From positions 6,125,501 through 6,189,500 of the forward strand of contig NC_021658.1 in assembly GCF_000418325.1 (NCBI RefSeq): 64,000 nt of DNA, written 5' to 3'. The DNA is from Sorangium cellulosum So0157-2. Its GTDB lineage: Bacteria; Myxococcota_A; Polyangia; Polyangiales; Polyangiaceae. A program made the position numbers and the translations under genes. The notes under the pieces were generated by a model. That model was not told where the DNA came from. It searched no databases and saw only the letters and a program-made list of their open reading frames with translations. Of this stretch, positions 48,187 through 56,760 are shown piece by piece (position 1 is the stretch's first letter; the number at the start of each line of letters is the position of its first letter).

Positions 48187-48192
48187 ACCCTA
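48187..48192 (-). promoter_or_regulatory. Candidate -10 element TAGGGT, 6 nt before GTG
   Basis: On the minus strand TGCTAGGGT ends 6 nt before GTG 48180 (ACCGCC between). No ribosome-binding site is present, as at 18046 and 26673. Confidence 0.4.
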
Positions 48193-48476
48193 GCAGCCGC
48201 CGTCCGAACGGCACTCGCACCGCGGACGGCGCGCGGGCCGCGCGTGCGCCCCACGTCGGGGCTGCGTGGCATGTCGTTCGCTCCGTCGACGCTCATGCGA
48301 TGCCGCCTGCCCCGGCGCCCGCCGCGGCGAACCCCGAGGGACGCGCGCTCCGCAGAGAAGTGGATCGACACGTGAGTGACCAGGTACTAAGACCGCCGAG
48401 CCGACCCGACCCTACGGGTCGATCAAACGACCGCGGGGACCGGGATGGCCGGTCCTCGCCCAACGCTGTGGATGCG

Positions 48477-50405
48477 ATGAACCGCTCTCAGGCGCCCCGC
48501 CCCCGCGGGCAGAACGACCCCGCACGATCGCACGGCAGCGGCAACGTCCGCACCGGCGGCGCGCGGAAGCCGCAACCCGCGCCGGACCCCGGCCGCTCCG
48601 CGGGCGGCGCCGCGCGCTCCTCGCTCGTCTCCAGCGCGCTCGGGTTCATCGCCGCGGCGGCCTTCGCCGGCACCGCCGCGTGGGCGAGCGGCTGCCAGGG
48701 CGAGGCGCCCCCCGGCCCCTCCACCGAGGGCAAGTCGCCGCCCGAGCGGACGTCGTCGCTCCCCCGCCCGTCGCCCACCTCGTCGGCGCGCGCGATCGCG
48801 TCGGCCGACGCCCCCAAGGAGGCGCCGAGCGCCGCGCCCTCGGCGGCCCCGGAGCCGCCCGCGCCCGACAAGCCCTACACGGGTCCGCTGCTCGGCTCGA
48901 TCGTGCCGCAGGCGGCGGTCTACCCGACGATGGAGTTCTCGAAGCAGCGGCTCGGCTACATCCGGCTCGGCAGCAAGGTGCCGGTCGATCCGAAGCCGAT
49001 CAAGGGCGGCAGCTGCGCCAAGGGCTGGTACCGCCTCCTCGACGGCGGCTACGTCTGCGGGAGGTCGGCCACGACCGACCTGTCGAACCCGCAGGTGCGC
49101 CTCGGCATCACGGCGCCGAACCTCGACGACGTCCTCCCGTACAAGTACGCGTTCAACACGACGCACGGCACGCCGCTCTACCGCTCCGTCCCCTCGAAGG
49201 ACGAGATGGCGCGCTACGAGCCGTACCTCGAGTCGTCGAAGCGCAAGAAGAAGGAAGAGGAGCGGCAGCGCGCCGAGGAGCTCTACGAGGAGACCGAGAA
49301 GGAGGTCGCCGCCGCGGCCGCGGCCGCCGCCGCGCGCCCTTCGGCGAGCCCCCCCGAGCCGGGCGCGACCCCGGTGGCCGCCGTCGCCACGGAGGCGTCC
49401 GCGGCGGAGGACAAGGCGGCGGCCGTCGCCGCGGCCGCGTCGCTCGGCATCATGGCCCCGGCGCCGGTCGAGGAGGAGCCCGAGAAGCCCTGGTGGGAGA
49501 ACGTCGACGAGAACGGCAGGCCGCGCAACGTCACGCTCGCCGATCTCGACAAGGACTCCGACGCGACGGTCGCGAAGCGGATGGTGAAGGGCTTCTTCGT
49601 CGCGGTCGACAAGACCTTCGGGTGGAACGGCCGCAGCTGGTACAAGACGACCGCGGGGCTCGTCGCGCCGAGCGACCGCATGTACATCATCAAGCCGCCG
49701 TCCTCGCAGGGCATCGACTTCCCCGAGGGCGCGAAGTCGGTCGGCTTCATCCTCGCGAAGACGGCGAGCAAGTACCAGTTCGACGCCGAGATGAAGTCCG
49801 TCTCCGTGGCCGGCTCGCTCGAGCGCTTCGCCGCGTTCGGCCTCACGGGCGAGAGCCACAAGCACAAGTCGGTCGTCTACCGGAAGACCACCGAGGGCTG
49901 GTGGATGAAGGGCGCCGACGGGACGTACACCGAGCTCGGCGCCCCGCCGCAGGACCTCGCGCCGGGCGAGAAGTGGATCGACGTGAACCTGTCGCGCAAG
50001 ACGCTGGTCGCCGTCGAGGGCGACAGGCCCGTCTTCGCGGCGCTCGTCTCCCCGGGCAGGCGCTCGAAGGACAAGAAGAAGGATCACCCGACGCTCACGG
50101 GGGTGTTCCGCATCCGCGAGAAGCACATCGCGACCACGATGGACGGCGACGGGACGGTCGCGGGCGACCTGCCGTACAGCATCGAGGACGTGCCGTTCGT
50201 CGCGTACTACGACGGGTCGTACGCGCTCCACGGCGCCTTCTGGCACTCCAACTTCGGCCGGGAGATGAGCCACGGCTGCGTGAACCTCTCGCCGCTCGAC
50301 GCGAAGAAGGTCTTCTTCTGGAGCGAGCCCAGGCTGCCCCGCGGCTGGCACGGCGTCTGGGCCACGCCGGAGAACCGCGGGACGCTCATCTCCATCCACG
50401 AGTGA
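48477..50405 (+). CDS. L,D-transpeptidase (YkuD) lipoprotein-like
   Basis: ATG 48477 is preferred; 642 residues. A basic arm and hydrophobic core end in a loose lipobox (WASGC). Then come a Pro/Ser-rich linker, an SH3-like region (about 140-250), a Lys/Glu helix with an Ala run, a second folded region (about 340-500), and a C-terminal YkuD domain (about 505-642) with ALHGAFWHSNFGREMSHGC and catalytic Cys601 in SHGCVN. YkuD enzymes make 3-3 peptidoglycan crosslinks or tether proteins to peptidoglycan, using a catalytic Cys. The long N-terminal half is unusual and has no assigned role. Confidence 0.88.
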   Translation: MNRSQAPRPRGQNDPARSHGSGNVRTGGARKPQPAPDPGRSAGGAARSSLVSSALGFIAAAAFAGTAAWASGCQGEAPPGPSTEGKSPPERTSSLPRPSPTSSARAIASADAPKEAPSAAPSAAPEPPAPDKPYTGPLLGSIVPQAAVYPTMEFSKQRLGYIRLGSKVPVDPKPIKGGSCAKGWYRLLDGGYVCGRSATTDLSNPQVRLGITAPNLDDVLPYKYAFNTTHGTPLYRSVPSKDEMARYEPYLESSKRKKKEEERQRAEELYEETEKEVAAAAAAAAARPSASPPEPGATPVAAVATEASAAEDKAAAVAAAASLGIMAPAPVEEEPEKPWWENVDENGRPRNVTLADLDKDSDATVAKRMVKGFFVAVDKTFGWNGRSWYKTTAGLVAPSDRMYIIKPPSSQGIDFPEGAKSVGFILAKTASKYQFDAEMKSVSVAGSLERFAAFGLTGESHKHKSVVYRKTTEGWWMKGADGTYTELGAPPQDLAPGEKWIDVNLSRKTLVAVEGDRPVFAALVSPGRRSKDKKKDHPTLTGVFRIREKHIATTMDGDGTVAGDLPYSIEDVPFVAYYDGSYALHGAFWHSNFGREMSHGCVNLSPLDAKKVFFWSEPRLPRGWHGVWATPENRGTLISIHE

Positions 50406-50589
50406 GCGCGTCGCGATCGGGCTGGACGCTGGAGGCGGGGCGCCGCCGGCCACTCCCGCGGGCGCCTGGCCGGCCGCCGAGCTCGGCGCTGGAAATCCGG
50501 GCAGGTCGTGTTCGGAACAGCCCGAACGGTCGCTTTGACAGGGCTCCCTCTTGACTCTGGAGCCCCCTTCGCACACTTGTGGAGCCGCC

Positions 50590-51615
50590 ATGGACCAGTT
50601 CTCGGCGCACCTCGATCGCGGGTGGGATCTCGTCCAGCGCGGGGACACGCGCGGAGCGGAGGCGTCGGCCCGGCGGGCGCTCGAGCTCGATCCGAACTCG
50701 CCGGAGGCTCACAACCTGCTCGGCTTCGTCGCCGCCCTGGAGGGCGAGGGCGAGGAGGCCATCGAGGCGTATCGCCAGGCGATCGCCCTCGACGACACCT
50801 ACCTGGAGGCGATGCTCAACGCCGCCGAGGTGTACATCCACCCGCTCGGCGATTTCGACCAGGCGATCGAGATGTGCGACCAGGCGCTCGACCTGGCCGA
50901 GGTCGACGAGGAGATCATCGACGCGCTCCTCCTCAAGTTCGACGCGTTGCTCGGCAAGGGCGATCTCGACGAGGCCGCGCAGGTCGCCGCCAGGATCCCC
51001 GACGGCCCGTACGACAACCCGAACCACACGTTCCTCGTGGGCCGCGCCTTCTACGAGATCGGCCAGGCCGACAAGGCCGCCGCGCTCATCGAGGAGGCGG
51101 CGCTCAAGGACCCGCGGCACGCCGAGGCCCACTACTACCTCGGGCTCATCCGCGACGAGCGGGGCGACGTCCGCGGGGCGACGCAGGCGTTCCTGCGCTC
51201 GCGCGAGCTCGACGTCGAGCTCGGCATGCCCCCTTGGGCGCCGAGCCGCGACGGCTTCATGACGCTCGCCCAGAAGACGATCGCCGCGCTCAACCCCGTG
51301 CTCCGTCGGTACGTCGAGGGCGCGGAGCTCTACATCTCCGACGTGCCCGGGATGGAGCTCGTTGCCGAGGGGGTCGATCCGCGCGCGCTGGTGCTCCTCG
51401 ACGGCCTCAACGCCGACGAGCGCGAGCGGGGCCTGCGCGGCAGCGCCGAGGTCCACCCGTGCGCGCGGGTCTTCGTCTACGCCCTCAACGTCGCGCGGCT
51501 CGCGGGCAGCATCGAGGCGCTCGACCGCGAGATCAACCTCGCGCTCGAGCGCGAGATCACCGCGACGTTCCTCGAAGCCGAGCAGAGCGAGCGGACCGAG
51601 AAAGAGCTCAACTGA
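50590..51615 (+). CDS. TPR protein with probable degenerate zincin-like C-terminal domain
   Basis: ATG 50590 lies 5 nt after GGAG; 341 residues. About 1-215 are TPR repeats: SARRALELDPNSPEAHNLLG, AIEAYRQAIALDDTYLEAML, HAEAHYYLGLIRDERGD. About 240-330 resemble the zincin_1 (PF06262) metallopeptidase fold (ELYISDVPGMELVAEGVDPR, then VFVYALNVARLAGS). Where that family has HExxH, this protein reads LALEREITATFLE, so metal binding is probably lost. It would then be a non-catalytic binding protein. No signal peptide. It is convergent with the stressosome operon. Confidence 0.75.
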   Translation: MDQFSAHLDRGWDLVQRGDTRGAEASARRALELDPNSPEAHNLLGFVAALEGEGEEAIEAYRQAIALDDTYLEAMLNAAEVYIHPLGDFDQAIEMCDQALDLAEVDEEIIDALLLKFDALLGKGDLDEAAQVAARIPDGPYDNPNHTFLVGRAFYEIGQADKAAALIEEAALKDPRHAEAHYYLGLIRDERGDVRGATQAFLRSRELDVELGMPPWAPSRDGFMTLAQKTIAALNPVLRRYVEGAELYISDVPGMELVAEGVDPRALVLLDGLNADERERGLRGSAEVHPCARVFVYALNVARLAGSIEALDREINLALEREITATFLEAEQSERTEKELN

Positions 51616-51657
51616 CGCGCGCGGTCGCCGCGGTCGTCAGCCGACGCCCGCGCGCGT
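51615..51657. terminator. 10-bp hairpin at the end of the TPR gene
   Basis: ACGCGCGCGG (51615-51624) pairs with CCGCGCGCGT (51648-51657). The left arm begins at the last base of the TPR stop codon. It lies between convergent genes; no T-run follows. Confidence 0.35.
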
Positions 51658-51741
51658 GATCGGCCGCGCGCGGCGCCCGCGGGCGCGCCGAGCCGCTGCC
51701 GCTCGGCGTGGAGGCTCGCGCGGCGCGGGCGCGCGCGGCGC

Positions 51742-52221
51742 CTACTTCCACTTGACGGCGATCACCTCGGTGCTGATGCCGGGCGAGGAGCGGATGACCA
51801 CGGAGCTCATCAGCCGGTGCACGGCGCCGAGCCCGACGCCGAGGCCCTGGCCGGGCATCCTCGGCGCGAGCCGCGCGGAGCTCGACGAGGACGGGCTCCG
51901 ATCGCTCTTCGGCCCCACCTCCTCCAGGATCGCGAGCTTCGGGTCGATGCCGGGGCCGGAGTCGCGCACGATCACCTCGACGCCCCAGCGGCCGCTGCCC
52001 GCGAGCGCGTCCTCGCGGATCGCGCGGATGCTGATGCTGCCGCCGCCGCCGTGGCGCACGGCGTTCGACACGAGCTCGGCGATGGCGATCGCGAGCTCGT
52101 GCTGCGCGCGCTCCGAGAGCCCAGCCCACCGCGCGATCTGCGCGCCCTCGGCCGCGCAAGCGAAGCGATCTTCCTCACGCGTGACGGGGATGGTGAAGAC
52201 GGGCGGGAGGCGCTGCGTCAC
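51742..52221 (-). CDS. Anti-sigma-factor-type ATPase (RsbW/RsbT family)
   Basis: GTG 52221 overlaps the PP2C stop as GTGA; 159 residues. The GHKL ATPase has N-box HELAIAIAELVSNAVRHGGG, G1 VIVRDSGPGIDP and a G2-like GQGLGVGLGAVHRLM. A Ser-rich insert (SDRSPSSSSSARLAPRMP) sits between them. Such proteins bind a sigma factor or a partner switch and phosphorylate STAS proteins. It is the last gene of the operon and, with the RsbT-like gene, makes two kinases in one module. No sigma factor gene is nearby. Confidence 0.85.
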   Translation of the reverse strand: MTQRLPPVFTIPVTREEDRFACAAEGAQIARWAGLSERAQHELAIAIAELVSNAVRHGGGGSISIRAIREDALAGSGRWGVEVIVRDSGPGIDPKLAILEEVGPKSDRSPSSSSSARLAPRMPGQGLGVGLGAVHRLMSSVVIRSSPGISTEVIAVKWK

Positions 52222-52802
52222 GACGGGCCCCTGTCGCGGAGCACCGCGACCACGCACGTCGCGTCGTCGAACGACTTCTTGTGGGCCTCGACGATCCGGC
52301 GCGCCATCTCCTCCGGCTCGAGGTCGCGGAACGCGCCGAGATCGAAGCCGCTGGAGATGCCGTCCGAATGCAGGAGGACGACATCGCCCGGCGCCACGGG
52401 GAAACGAAAGCTGCGGAGCCGCCGCACGCGGCGCCCGAGGATCCCGGCGGAGCAGAAGATCGGCATCGCCGTGCGCGTGATCGCCTTCATCGCGATGTTG
52501 CCGACGCCCGAGAACTCGAGCTCGCCGGCGCCCTCGTCGATGCGCAGGAGCGCCGCGGCCGCCCCGCGCGTCGACGCGAGCTGCTCCCCTGCCCCGGTCA
52601 GCAGATCCTCGAGCGGCATCGACGCGTGGTCCTCCACGTAGCGACAGAAGGCGGAGGCCGCCTGCGCTGCGTGGGGACCGTGGCCGAGCCCGTCCGCGAG
52701 GCCGATCAGCGCCCAGGATGACTGCCGGACCACCACCACCTCGTCGCCGGCGACCTCCTCGCCGGCCGCGACGCAGCACGCGGTCCCGATCGCAATGGTC
52801 AT
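52218..52802 (-). CDS. PP2C/SpoIIE-type phosphatase (RsbX-like)
   Basis: ATG 52802 overlaps the stop of the RsbT-like gene (ATGA); 194 residues, the size of RsbX. The metal-binding motifs are visible: LIGLADGLGHGPHAAQAASA, VVLLHSDGISSG, and DDATCVVAVL. In Bacillus RsbX dephosphorylates RsbS and RsbR to reset the stressosome. Location directly after rsbT and the absence of extra domains support the same role here. The enzyme is cytoplasmic. Confidence 0.87.
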   Translation of the reverse strand: MTIAIGTACCVAAGEEVAGDEVVVVRQSSWALIGLADGLGHGPHAAQAASAFCRYVEDHASMPLEDLLTGAGEQLASTRGAAAALLRIDEGAGELEFSGVGNIAMKAITRTAMPIFCSAGILGRRVRRLRSFRFPVAPGDVVLLHSDGISSGFDLGAFRDLEPEEMARRIVEAHKKSFDDATCVVAVLRDRGPS

Positions 52803-53584
52803 CCGAGGTACTTCCTGACCGTCACGGTCGTCCCCGCGCCGGGCGCCGTCTTGACATCGAACGCATCCATCAGCGCCTTCGTGCCGCGGAGCCCCGCGCC
52901 CATGCCGTGGCGCGAGCGGTACTTGCCGCTCAGGATCTCCTGCAGGTTCGAGATCCCGGGCCCGTGATCCTGCGCGATGATCTCGATCGCGCGCATCGGC
53001 GAGGTGAGCGAGCGGACGACGATCTGCCCGTTGCCCGCGTACCTCACGATGTTGCGCCCGAGCTCGGAGATCGCCGTGACGATCTTCGTCTGCAGGACGT
53101 CGCTGACGAGGTGCTCGATGCAGAGCTCGCGGCCAGCAGACCGCGCGCGCAGCACGTCCTCCTCGTTGCGCACGTCGATGGTGATCTCGCGCGGCGCGGG
53201 GGCGGCGTGATCGAGCTCGCCGAGCTCGGTGATGCACCGATCGAGCTGCGCCTGGTCGCGCACGAACAGCTTCACCCCGCGCTTGACCTCGACGAGCAGG
53301 CGCCTGAGATCGCCCTCGCGCGCGTAGAGCGGGTCGACCTTCGCCTGCCGAATGCCGCAGTCGATGACGCTCTTCCTCACCGCGGGCGAGAGGAACTGCG
53401 CCAGCACCGTCTCGATCTGATCCGTGATCGAGCGGCCGACGATCTGCGGAGACGACGGCACAGGGCCGCGCGCCGACTGCGGCGAGCTCGGCATGCGCGT
53501 CGACACCGGTCCACCGGACCGGCTCGACGGCGGCCCCGTGGCGCCGCCGCTGGAGGGCGGTCCGTCACGAGGAGGGATCTTCAT
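52799..53584 (-). CDS. rsbT: RsbT-type switch kinase with long N-terminal extension
   Basis: The protein has 261 residues, about twice RsbT of Bacillus (133). The last about 130 match RsbT: EITIDVRNEEDVLRARSAGR, TKIVTAISELGRNIVRYAGN (N-box), AQDHGPGISNLQEILSGKY and MGAGLRGTKALMDAF. The first about 130 have a Pro/Ser-rich start and a helical part (DQIETVLAQFLSPAVRKSVI, LLVEVKRGVKLFVRDQAQ) not found in classic RsbT. RsbT phosphorylates RsbR and RsbS and, when released, acts on a downstream target. It overlaps rsbS by 20 nt. Confidence 0.9.
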   Translation of the reverse strand: MKIPPRDGPPSSGGATGPPSSRSGGPVSTRMPSSPQSARGPVPSSPQIVGRSITDQIETVLAQFLSPAVRKSVIDCGIRQAKVDPLYAREGDLRRLLVEVKRGVKLFVRDQAQLDRCITELGELDHAAPAPREITIDVRNEEDVLRARSAGRELCIEHLVSDVLQTKIVTAISELGRNIVRYAGNGQIVVRSLTSPMRAIEIIAQDHGPGISNLQEILSGKYRSRHGMGAGLRGTKALMDAFDVKTAPGAGTTVTVRKYLG

Positions 53585-53984
53585 GCGTCACCTCGTTCGT
53601 GAGCTCGGGCGGCATCAGGTCGTCCTCCGCGGACGGCGCGAGCATCTCGACGGCGCGCTCCAGGTTGAGCGCCGTCACGACGCCAGGGATCTCCAGATCC
53701 ATCTCGACCAGGGCGATCGCGACCGCGGGGCGCAGGCCGCACACCGCCGTCCGGACGCCCATCAGCCGGGCCGTGAGCGCGATGTCACGGATGGCGCGGG
53801 TGAGATAGCTGTCGAGAATCTCGACACCGGAGAGGTCGACGATGAGGCCGCGAGGCGAGCGCGATTCGATCGACCCCGTCACGTCGTCGCGCAGCTGCTC
53901 GACCTGCCCGTCGGTTAGCCCGCCCTGCACCGAGACGATTAAATTCCCGAAGAGGCCCACGATGGGGACCCTACCCGCTTGCAT
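53565..53984 (-). CDS. rsbS: Stressosome STAS protein RsbS
   Basis: ATG 53984 shares one base with the rsbR stop (TGATG); 139 residues, near the usual 121. It is a single STAS domain: VPIVGLFGNLIVSVQGGLTD, GLIVDLSGVEILDSYLTRAI, ARLMGVRTAVCGLRPAVAIA. Ser59 in ILDSYL matches the Bacillus phosphorylation site Ser59 exactly. It has an acidic C-terminal tail of about 20 residues. RsbS and RsbR build the cytoplasmic stressosome that holds RsbT. Confidence 0.93.
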   Translation of the reverse strand: MQAGRVPIVGLFGNLIVSVQGGLTDGQVEQLRDDVTGSIESRSPRGLIVDLSGVEILDSYLTRAIRDIALTARLMGVRTAVCGLRPAVAIALVEMDLEIPGVVTALNLERAVEMLAPSAEDDLMPPELTNEVTHEDPSS

Positions 53985-55333
53985 CAAGTGGACGTCTCCT
54001 TCCTCGCGCTGAGCTGCAGCTGTGACGTGGTCATGGGACCGCCGCCCGACGGATCGAACGCGGCCCCCGGGCCGCCAGGGGTGAAAGGCTGTCCCGCCTG
54101 CTTCTCGTCGCCCTTGGCCGCGCCGCGGCGGCCGCCCATGAGGGACGAGAGCGTCGGCTTCTGGCCGGCGAGCGCCAGGCTCTCGCGCAGCGCGTGCTTG
54201 AGGTTGCGCGCGGCGCGCACGGAGCCGAGGTTGATGCCGAGCTCCACCATCGTCTGCGCGACCGCGGGCCTGACCCCGGTGATGCGACACCGCGCGCCGA
54301 GCAGCTCGACCGCCTTCATCAGCTTCATGAAATGGTCGGCCGTCCGCGTGTCGATCACCTCGACGCCCGTCACGTCGATGATGACGTAGCGCGACTGGCG
54401 ACGGACGATCTCGTCGAGCAGCCGCTCCATGATCTGCGCGCTCCTCCGCGAGTCGACGACGCCGATGATCGGCAGCGCGAGGACGTCGTCCCAGAGCTCG
54501 AGGATCGGCGTCGAGATCTCGTCGATGGCGTAGCGGAGCCGCTCGACGAGCTCGCTCTTGGCGCTCTCGCTCTCGACCAGGTCGCGGTTCTTCGCCTCGA
54601 GATCCTCGATGAGGCGCTTCTTCTCGGTCGCGTCGCGGAAGACGGCGACGGCGCCGGAGATCGAGCCGTCCTTGCCCCGCATGGGGCTCGCGCTGACCGT
54701 CAGGAACAGCCCCGCCGCCTGGCCGGGATCGAGGCGCGCGTCGGCGAACGTCGGCGGCAAGCGGACCGAGCGCGGCTCGCCGTCGTCCGCCTGCGGCCCC
54801 GAGGCGGGGGCGAGCGTCGCCATGGCGCTGCCCGGCGCGGCCTGCGGCAGGCGCGCGAGCCGCGCGTCCTGCTCCGCGGGCTTCCTCACGAAGAGCTCGA
54901 CCTGATCGACCGTGTCGCCGCGCAGGGCGCGCACGAGCGGGTGCTCGGACGCGGGCCAGGGCGTCGCCTGGTCGGGGAAGAACAGCGTGGCCTCGCCGGG
55001 CCCCGGCTCGCCGTTCGCGGCGACGTCGAGGGACCCGCGGCCGAGCATGTGCTCCGCGGCCGGGTTGCGCATCAGGAGCTCGCCCTCGTGGTCCACGACG
55101 GCGACGCCGTCGGCCATGCTGTCGAGCACCAGCTTGAAGATGCCCGCTTGCCGCCGCAGCTCGTCCTCCGAGCGGGCCAGCAGCTCGCCGCGCTCGCGCG
55201 CCTCGCGCCTCGCCTGGTCGAGCTGCGCGGCCTGCTCCTTCGCCGCGCGCTCGCGCTCCTCGATCTGCTGCTCGAGCGTCGCGATGCGCTCCGTGAGCCT
55301 CGCAATCTCTTGCCGCAGAGCTTCTTCGCTCAT
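53984..55333 (-). CDS. rsbR: RsbR-like stressosome protein, coiled coil-PAS-STAS
   Basis: ATG 55333 has GGAG 8 nt upstream; 449 residues. An N-terminal coiled coil (about 1-65) leads to a PAS domain (about 66-195, FKLVLDSMADGVAVVDHEGE), a helix, and a STAS domain (about 260-380) with YVIIDVTGVEVIDTRTADHF, whose Thr residues in DTRT are RsbR-type phosphoacceptor candidates. The C-terminal 50 residues are Gly/Pro/Ser-rich. In Bacillus RsbR the N-terminal domain is a globin-like sensor; here PAS would take the sensing role (light, redox or ligand unknown). It overlaps a 65-aa ORF upstream. Confidence 0.9.
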   Translation of the reverse strand: MSEEALRQEIARLTERIATLEQQIEERERAAKEQAAQLDQARREARERGELLARSEDELRRQAGIFKLVLDSMADGVAVVDHEGELLMRNPAAEHMLGRGSLDVAANGEPGPGEATLFFPDQATPWPASEHPLVRALRGDTVDQVELFVRKPAEQDARLARLPQAAPGSAMATLAPASGPQADDGEPRSVRLPPTFADARLDPGQAAGLFLTVSASPMRGKDGSISGAVAVFRDATEKKRLIEDLEAKNRDLVESESAKSELVERLRYAIDEISTPILELWDDVLALPIIGVVDSRRSAQIMERLLDEIVRRQSRYVIIDVTGVEVIDTRTADHFMKLMKAVELLGARCRITGVRPAVAQTMVELGINLGSVRAARNLKHALRESLALAGQKPTLSSLMGGRRGAAKGDEKQAGQPFTPGGPGAAFDPSGGGPMTTSQLQLSARKETST

Positions 55334-55527
55334 CGCGAATTCTCCGTCGTGAGCCCGCGCTCGCCGTGCAGCGCGTCCCTCCGATGCGCGGCGCGGCGAG
55401 CCGCGTCGCAGGCTCGCCCGACGTCTGCGCGCCGGGAGCAGGAGACGCGCAGGCCGGACGAGGCGGCAGCGGAGGGCGCATGGCGCTCCGCCGTCCTGTC
55501 CGTCCTTTGCACGCTCGTGACGCTCAT
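55330..55527 (-). CDS. Candidate 65-aa small protein coupled to rsbR
   Basis: ATG 55527 lies 5 nt after AGGAG in GAGGAGAAG, the best ribosome-binding site in the operon. The stop overlaps rsbR's ATG as ATGA. The 65 residues are Arg/Ala-rich (MSVTSVQRTDRTAERHAPSA, then SCSRRADVGRACDAARRAAH), with no signal or membrane segment. Codon third positions are about 86% G/C, a little under neighbouring genes. It may be a real small protein or a translated leader that couples ribosome entry to rsbR. No homology is recognised. Confidence 0.45.
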   Translation of the reverse strand: MSVTSVQRTDRTAERHAPSAAASSGLRVSCSRRADVGRACDAARRAAHRRDALHGERGLTTENSR

Positions 55528-55875
55528 GTCTTCTCCTCGCAGGGTGCCCTCTCCCGAACGGGGACCGTGTCCAGCACCAGTCGAGAAACACAGCTTATCG
55601 CCAACCGGGCAACCCACCGTCAAGCTTCGCGTCGGCGGTGCGTGTCGCTTGTGGCGACGGCATCCGCAGTCGCCCAGACGAGGTAGCCCGTGCCCATACA
55701 ACCTCGCTGTGCCCTGCGTCACGACGGACGCCGCCTGCCGCGCCGCAGCGCGGTCGAGCCCGGCCGCCGGCGACCGGCGGCCCCCTCCTCGGAGGTGCGG
55801 ATGAGAGGCGCGAGCGCACGTGGGCTCCTCGCGTGGGGCGCTCTGCGGCGGTACGAGAGAGAGCGGGCGGGCGGC
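55528..55875. other. Region upstream of the stressosome operon
   Basis: This 348-bp stretch must hold the promoter for the leftward operon and the end of the TPR gene at 55876. I see no gene. GCGATAAGCTG near 55602 on the minus strand is the most AT-rich stretch and might hold a -10; I find no matched -35. Confidence 0.4.
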
Positions 55876-56565
55876 TCAGTCGCCGAGGCTCTGGCGCTCG
55901 CGGGCGCGCCGCCGCTTGGTCTTGCGCTTCGAGTCGGCCGGGCGCTGAGGGGCAGGCCCGCCCTCGCCCGCGGTCGGCGCGCCGGCGTCCAGCCAGCGCC
56001 ACAGCGCCATCTGGTCGGCCGTCGCCCCGTGGCGGATGGCGCGCTTCAAGATCTTCTTCGCGAGCACCAGCTTGCCGCACCGGGCGAGCGCGTGGGCGTA
56101 GCTCGCGGCGATGTCGGCCTCGCCCGTCTGCGCCTCGGTGGCTTGCGCCAGGAGCGGCAAGGCGTCGTGGGGACGGTTCAGGGCGACGTCGTAGAGGTGG
56201 CCCAGGTTGTGGGCGTACCACGGGTTGTCGGGCGCGATGGCCAGGGCGCGCTCGTAGGCGCGCGCGGCGTAGCGGTAGTTGCCGAGCAGCGACTGCGCGA
56301 GGCCGAGCACCGCCCACGCGCCGTCGTCTTCGGCGTGGAACTGCAGCACGCGGCGCGCGAAGAGCGCGGCGCGCCACGGGTCGTGCTCGACGCCCATCTC
56401 CGCGAGGTGGCGGTGCGCATAGAGCCACGGCTCGCTGCCGGGCGCCGTCGCGCGGGCCAGACGCGCGAGCAGCGGGAGGACCCTGTCCGCGTCGAGCTTG
56501 TCGGCAAGCGCTCGATCGATGTCCCGTCGAAGCCGGTCGATATCCTCCGCTCCACTGCGCGCCAT
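55876..56565 (-). CDS. TPR-repeat protein
   Basis: ATG 56565 has GGAAGGG directly upstream; 229 residues. TPR repeats fill about 25-175: WRAALFARRVLQFHAEDDGA, LGNYRYAARAYERALAIAPD, NRPHDALPLLAQATEAQTGE. The C-terminus (about 190-229) is Pro-rich then very basic (KRKTKRRRARERQSLGD), possibly for nucleic-acid or membrane contact. No signal peptide is present. The gene lies 195 bp after the helicase on the same strand; TATCAC 7 nt before the ATG could give it its own promoter. Confidence 0.8.
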   Translation of the reverse strand: MARSGAEDIDRLRRDIDRALADKLDADRVLPLLARLARATAPGSEPWLYAHRHLAEMGVEHDPWRAALFARRVLQFHAEDDGAWAVLGLAQSLLGNYRYAARAYERALAIAPDNPWYAHNLGHLYDVALNRPHDALPLLAQATEAQTGEADIAASYAHALARCGKLVLAKKILKRAIRHGATADQMALWRWLDAGAPTAGEGGPAPQRPADSKRKTKRRRARERQSLGD

Positions 56566-56760
56566 CCCTTCCGTGATACGACCAGTGGGCGAGCTTGGCT
56601 AGCGCGTTGCGCGCGGGGAGGCGCCGCCTGGACGGCGTCGCACGCGAGCGCCCACCGACGTACGCCGGCGGGCGGTGTCTGGCACGCGCGGCGGCAGCGC
56701 GAAACGCCAGCGCGGAGCCCGGTCCGCCGCCTCGCCGCGACGGACCGGCGCGCCCCGCGC

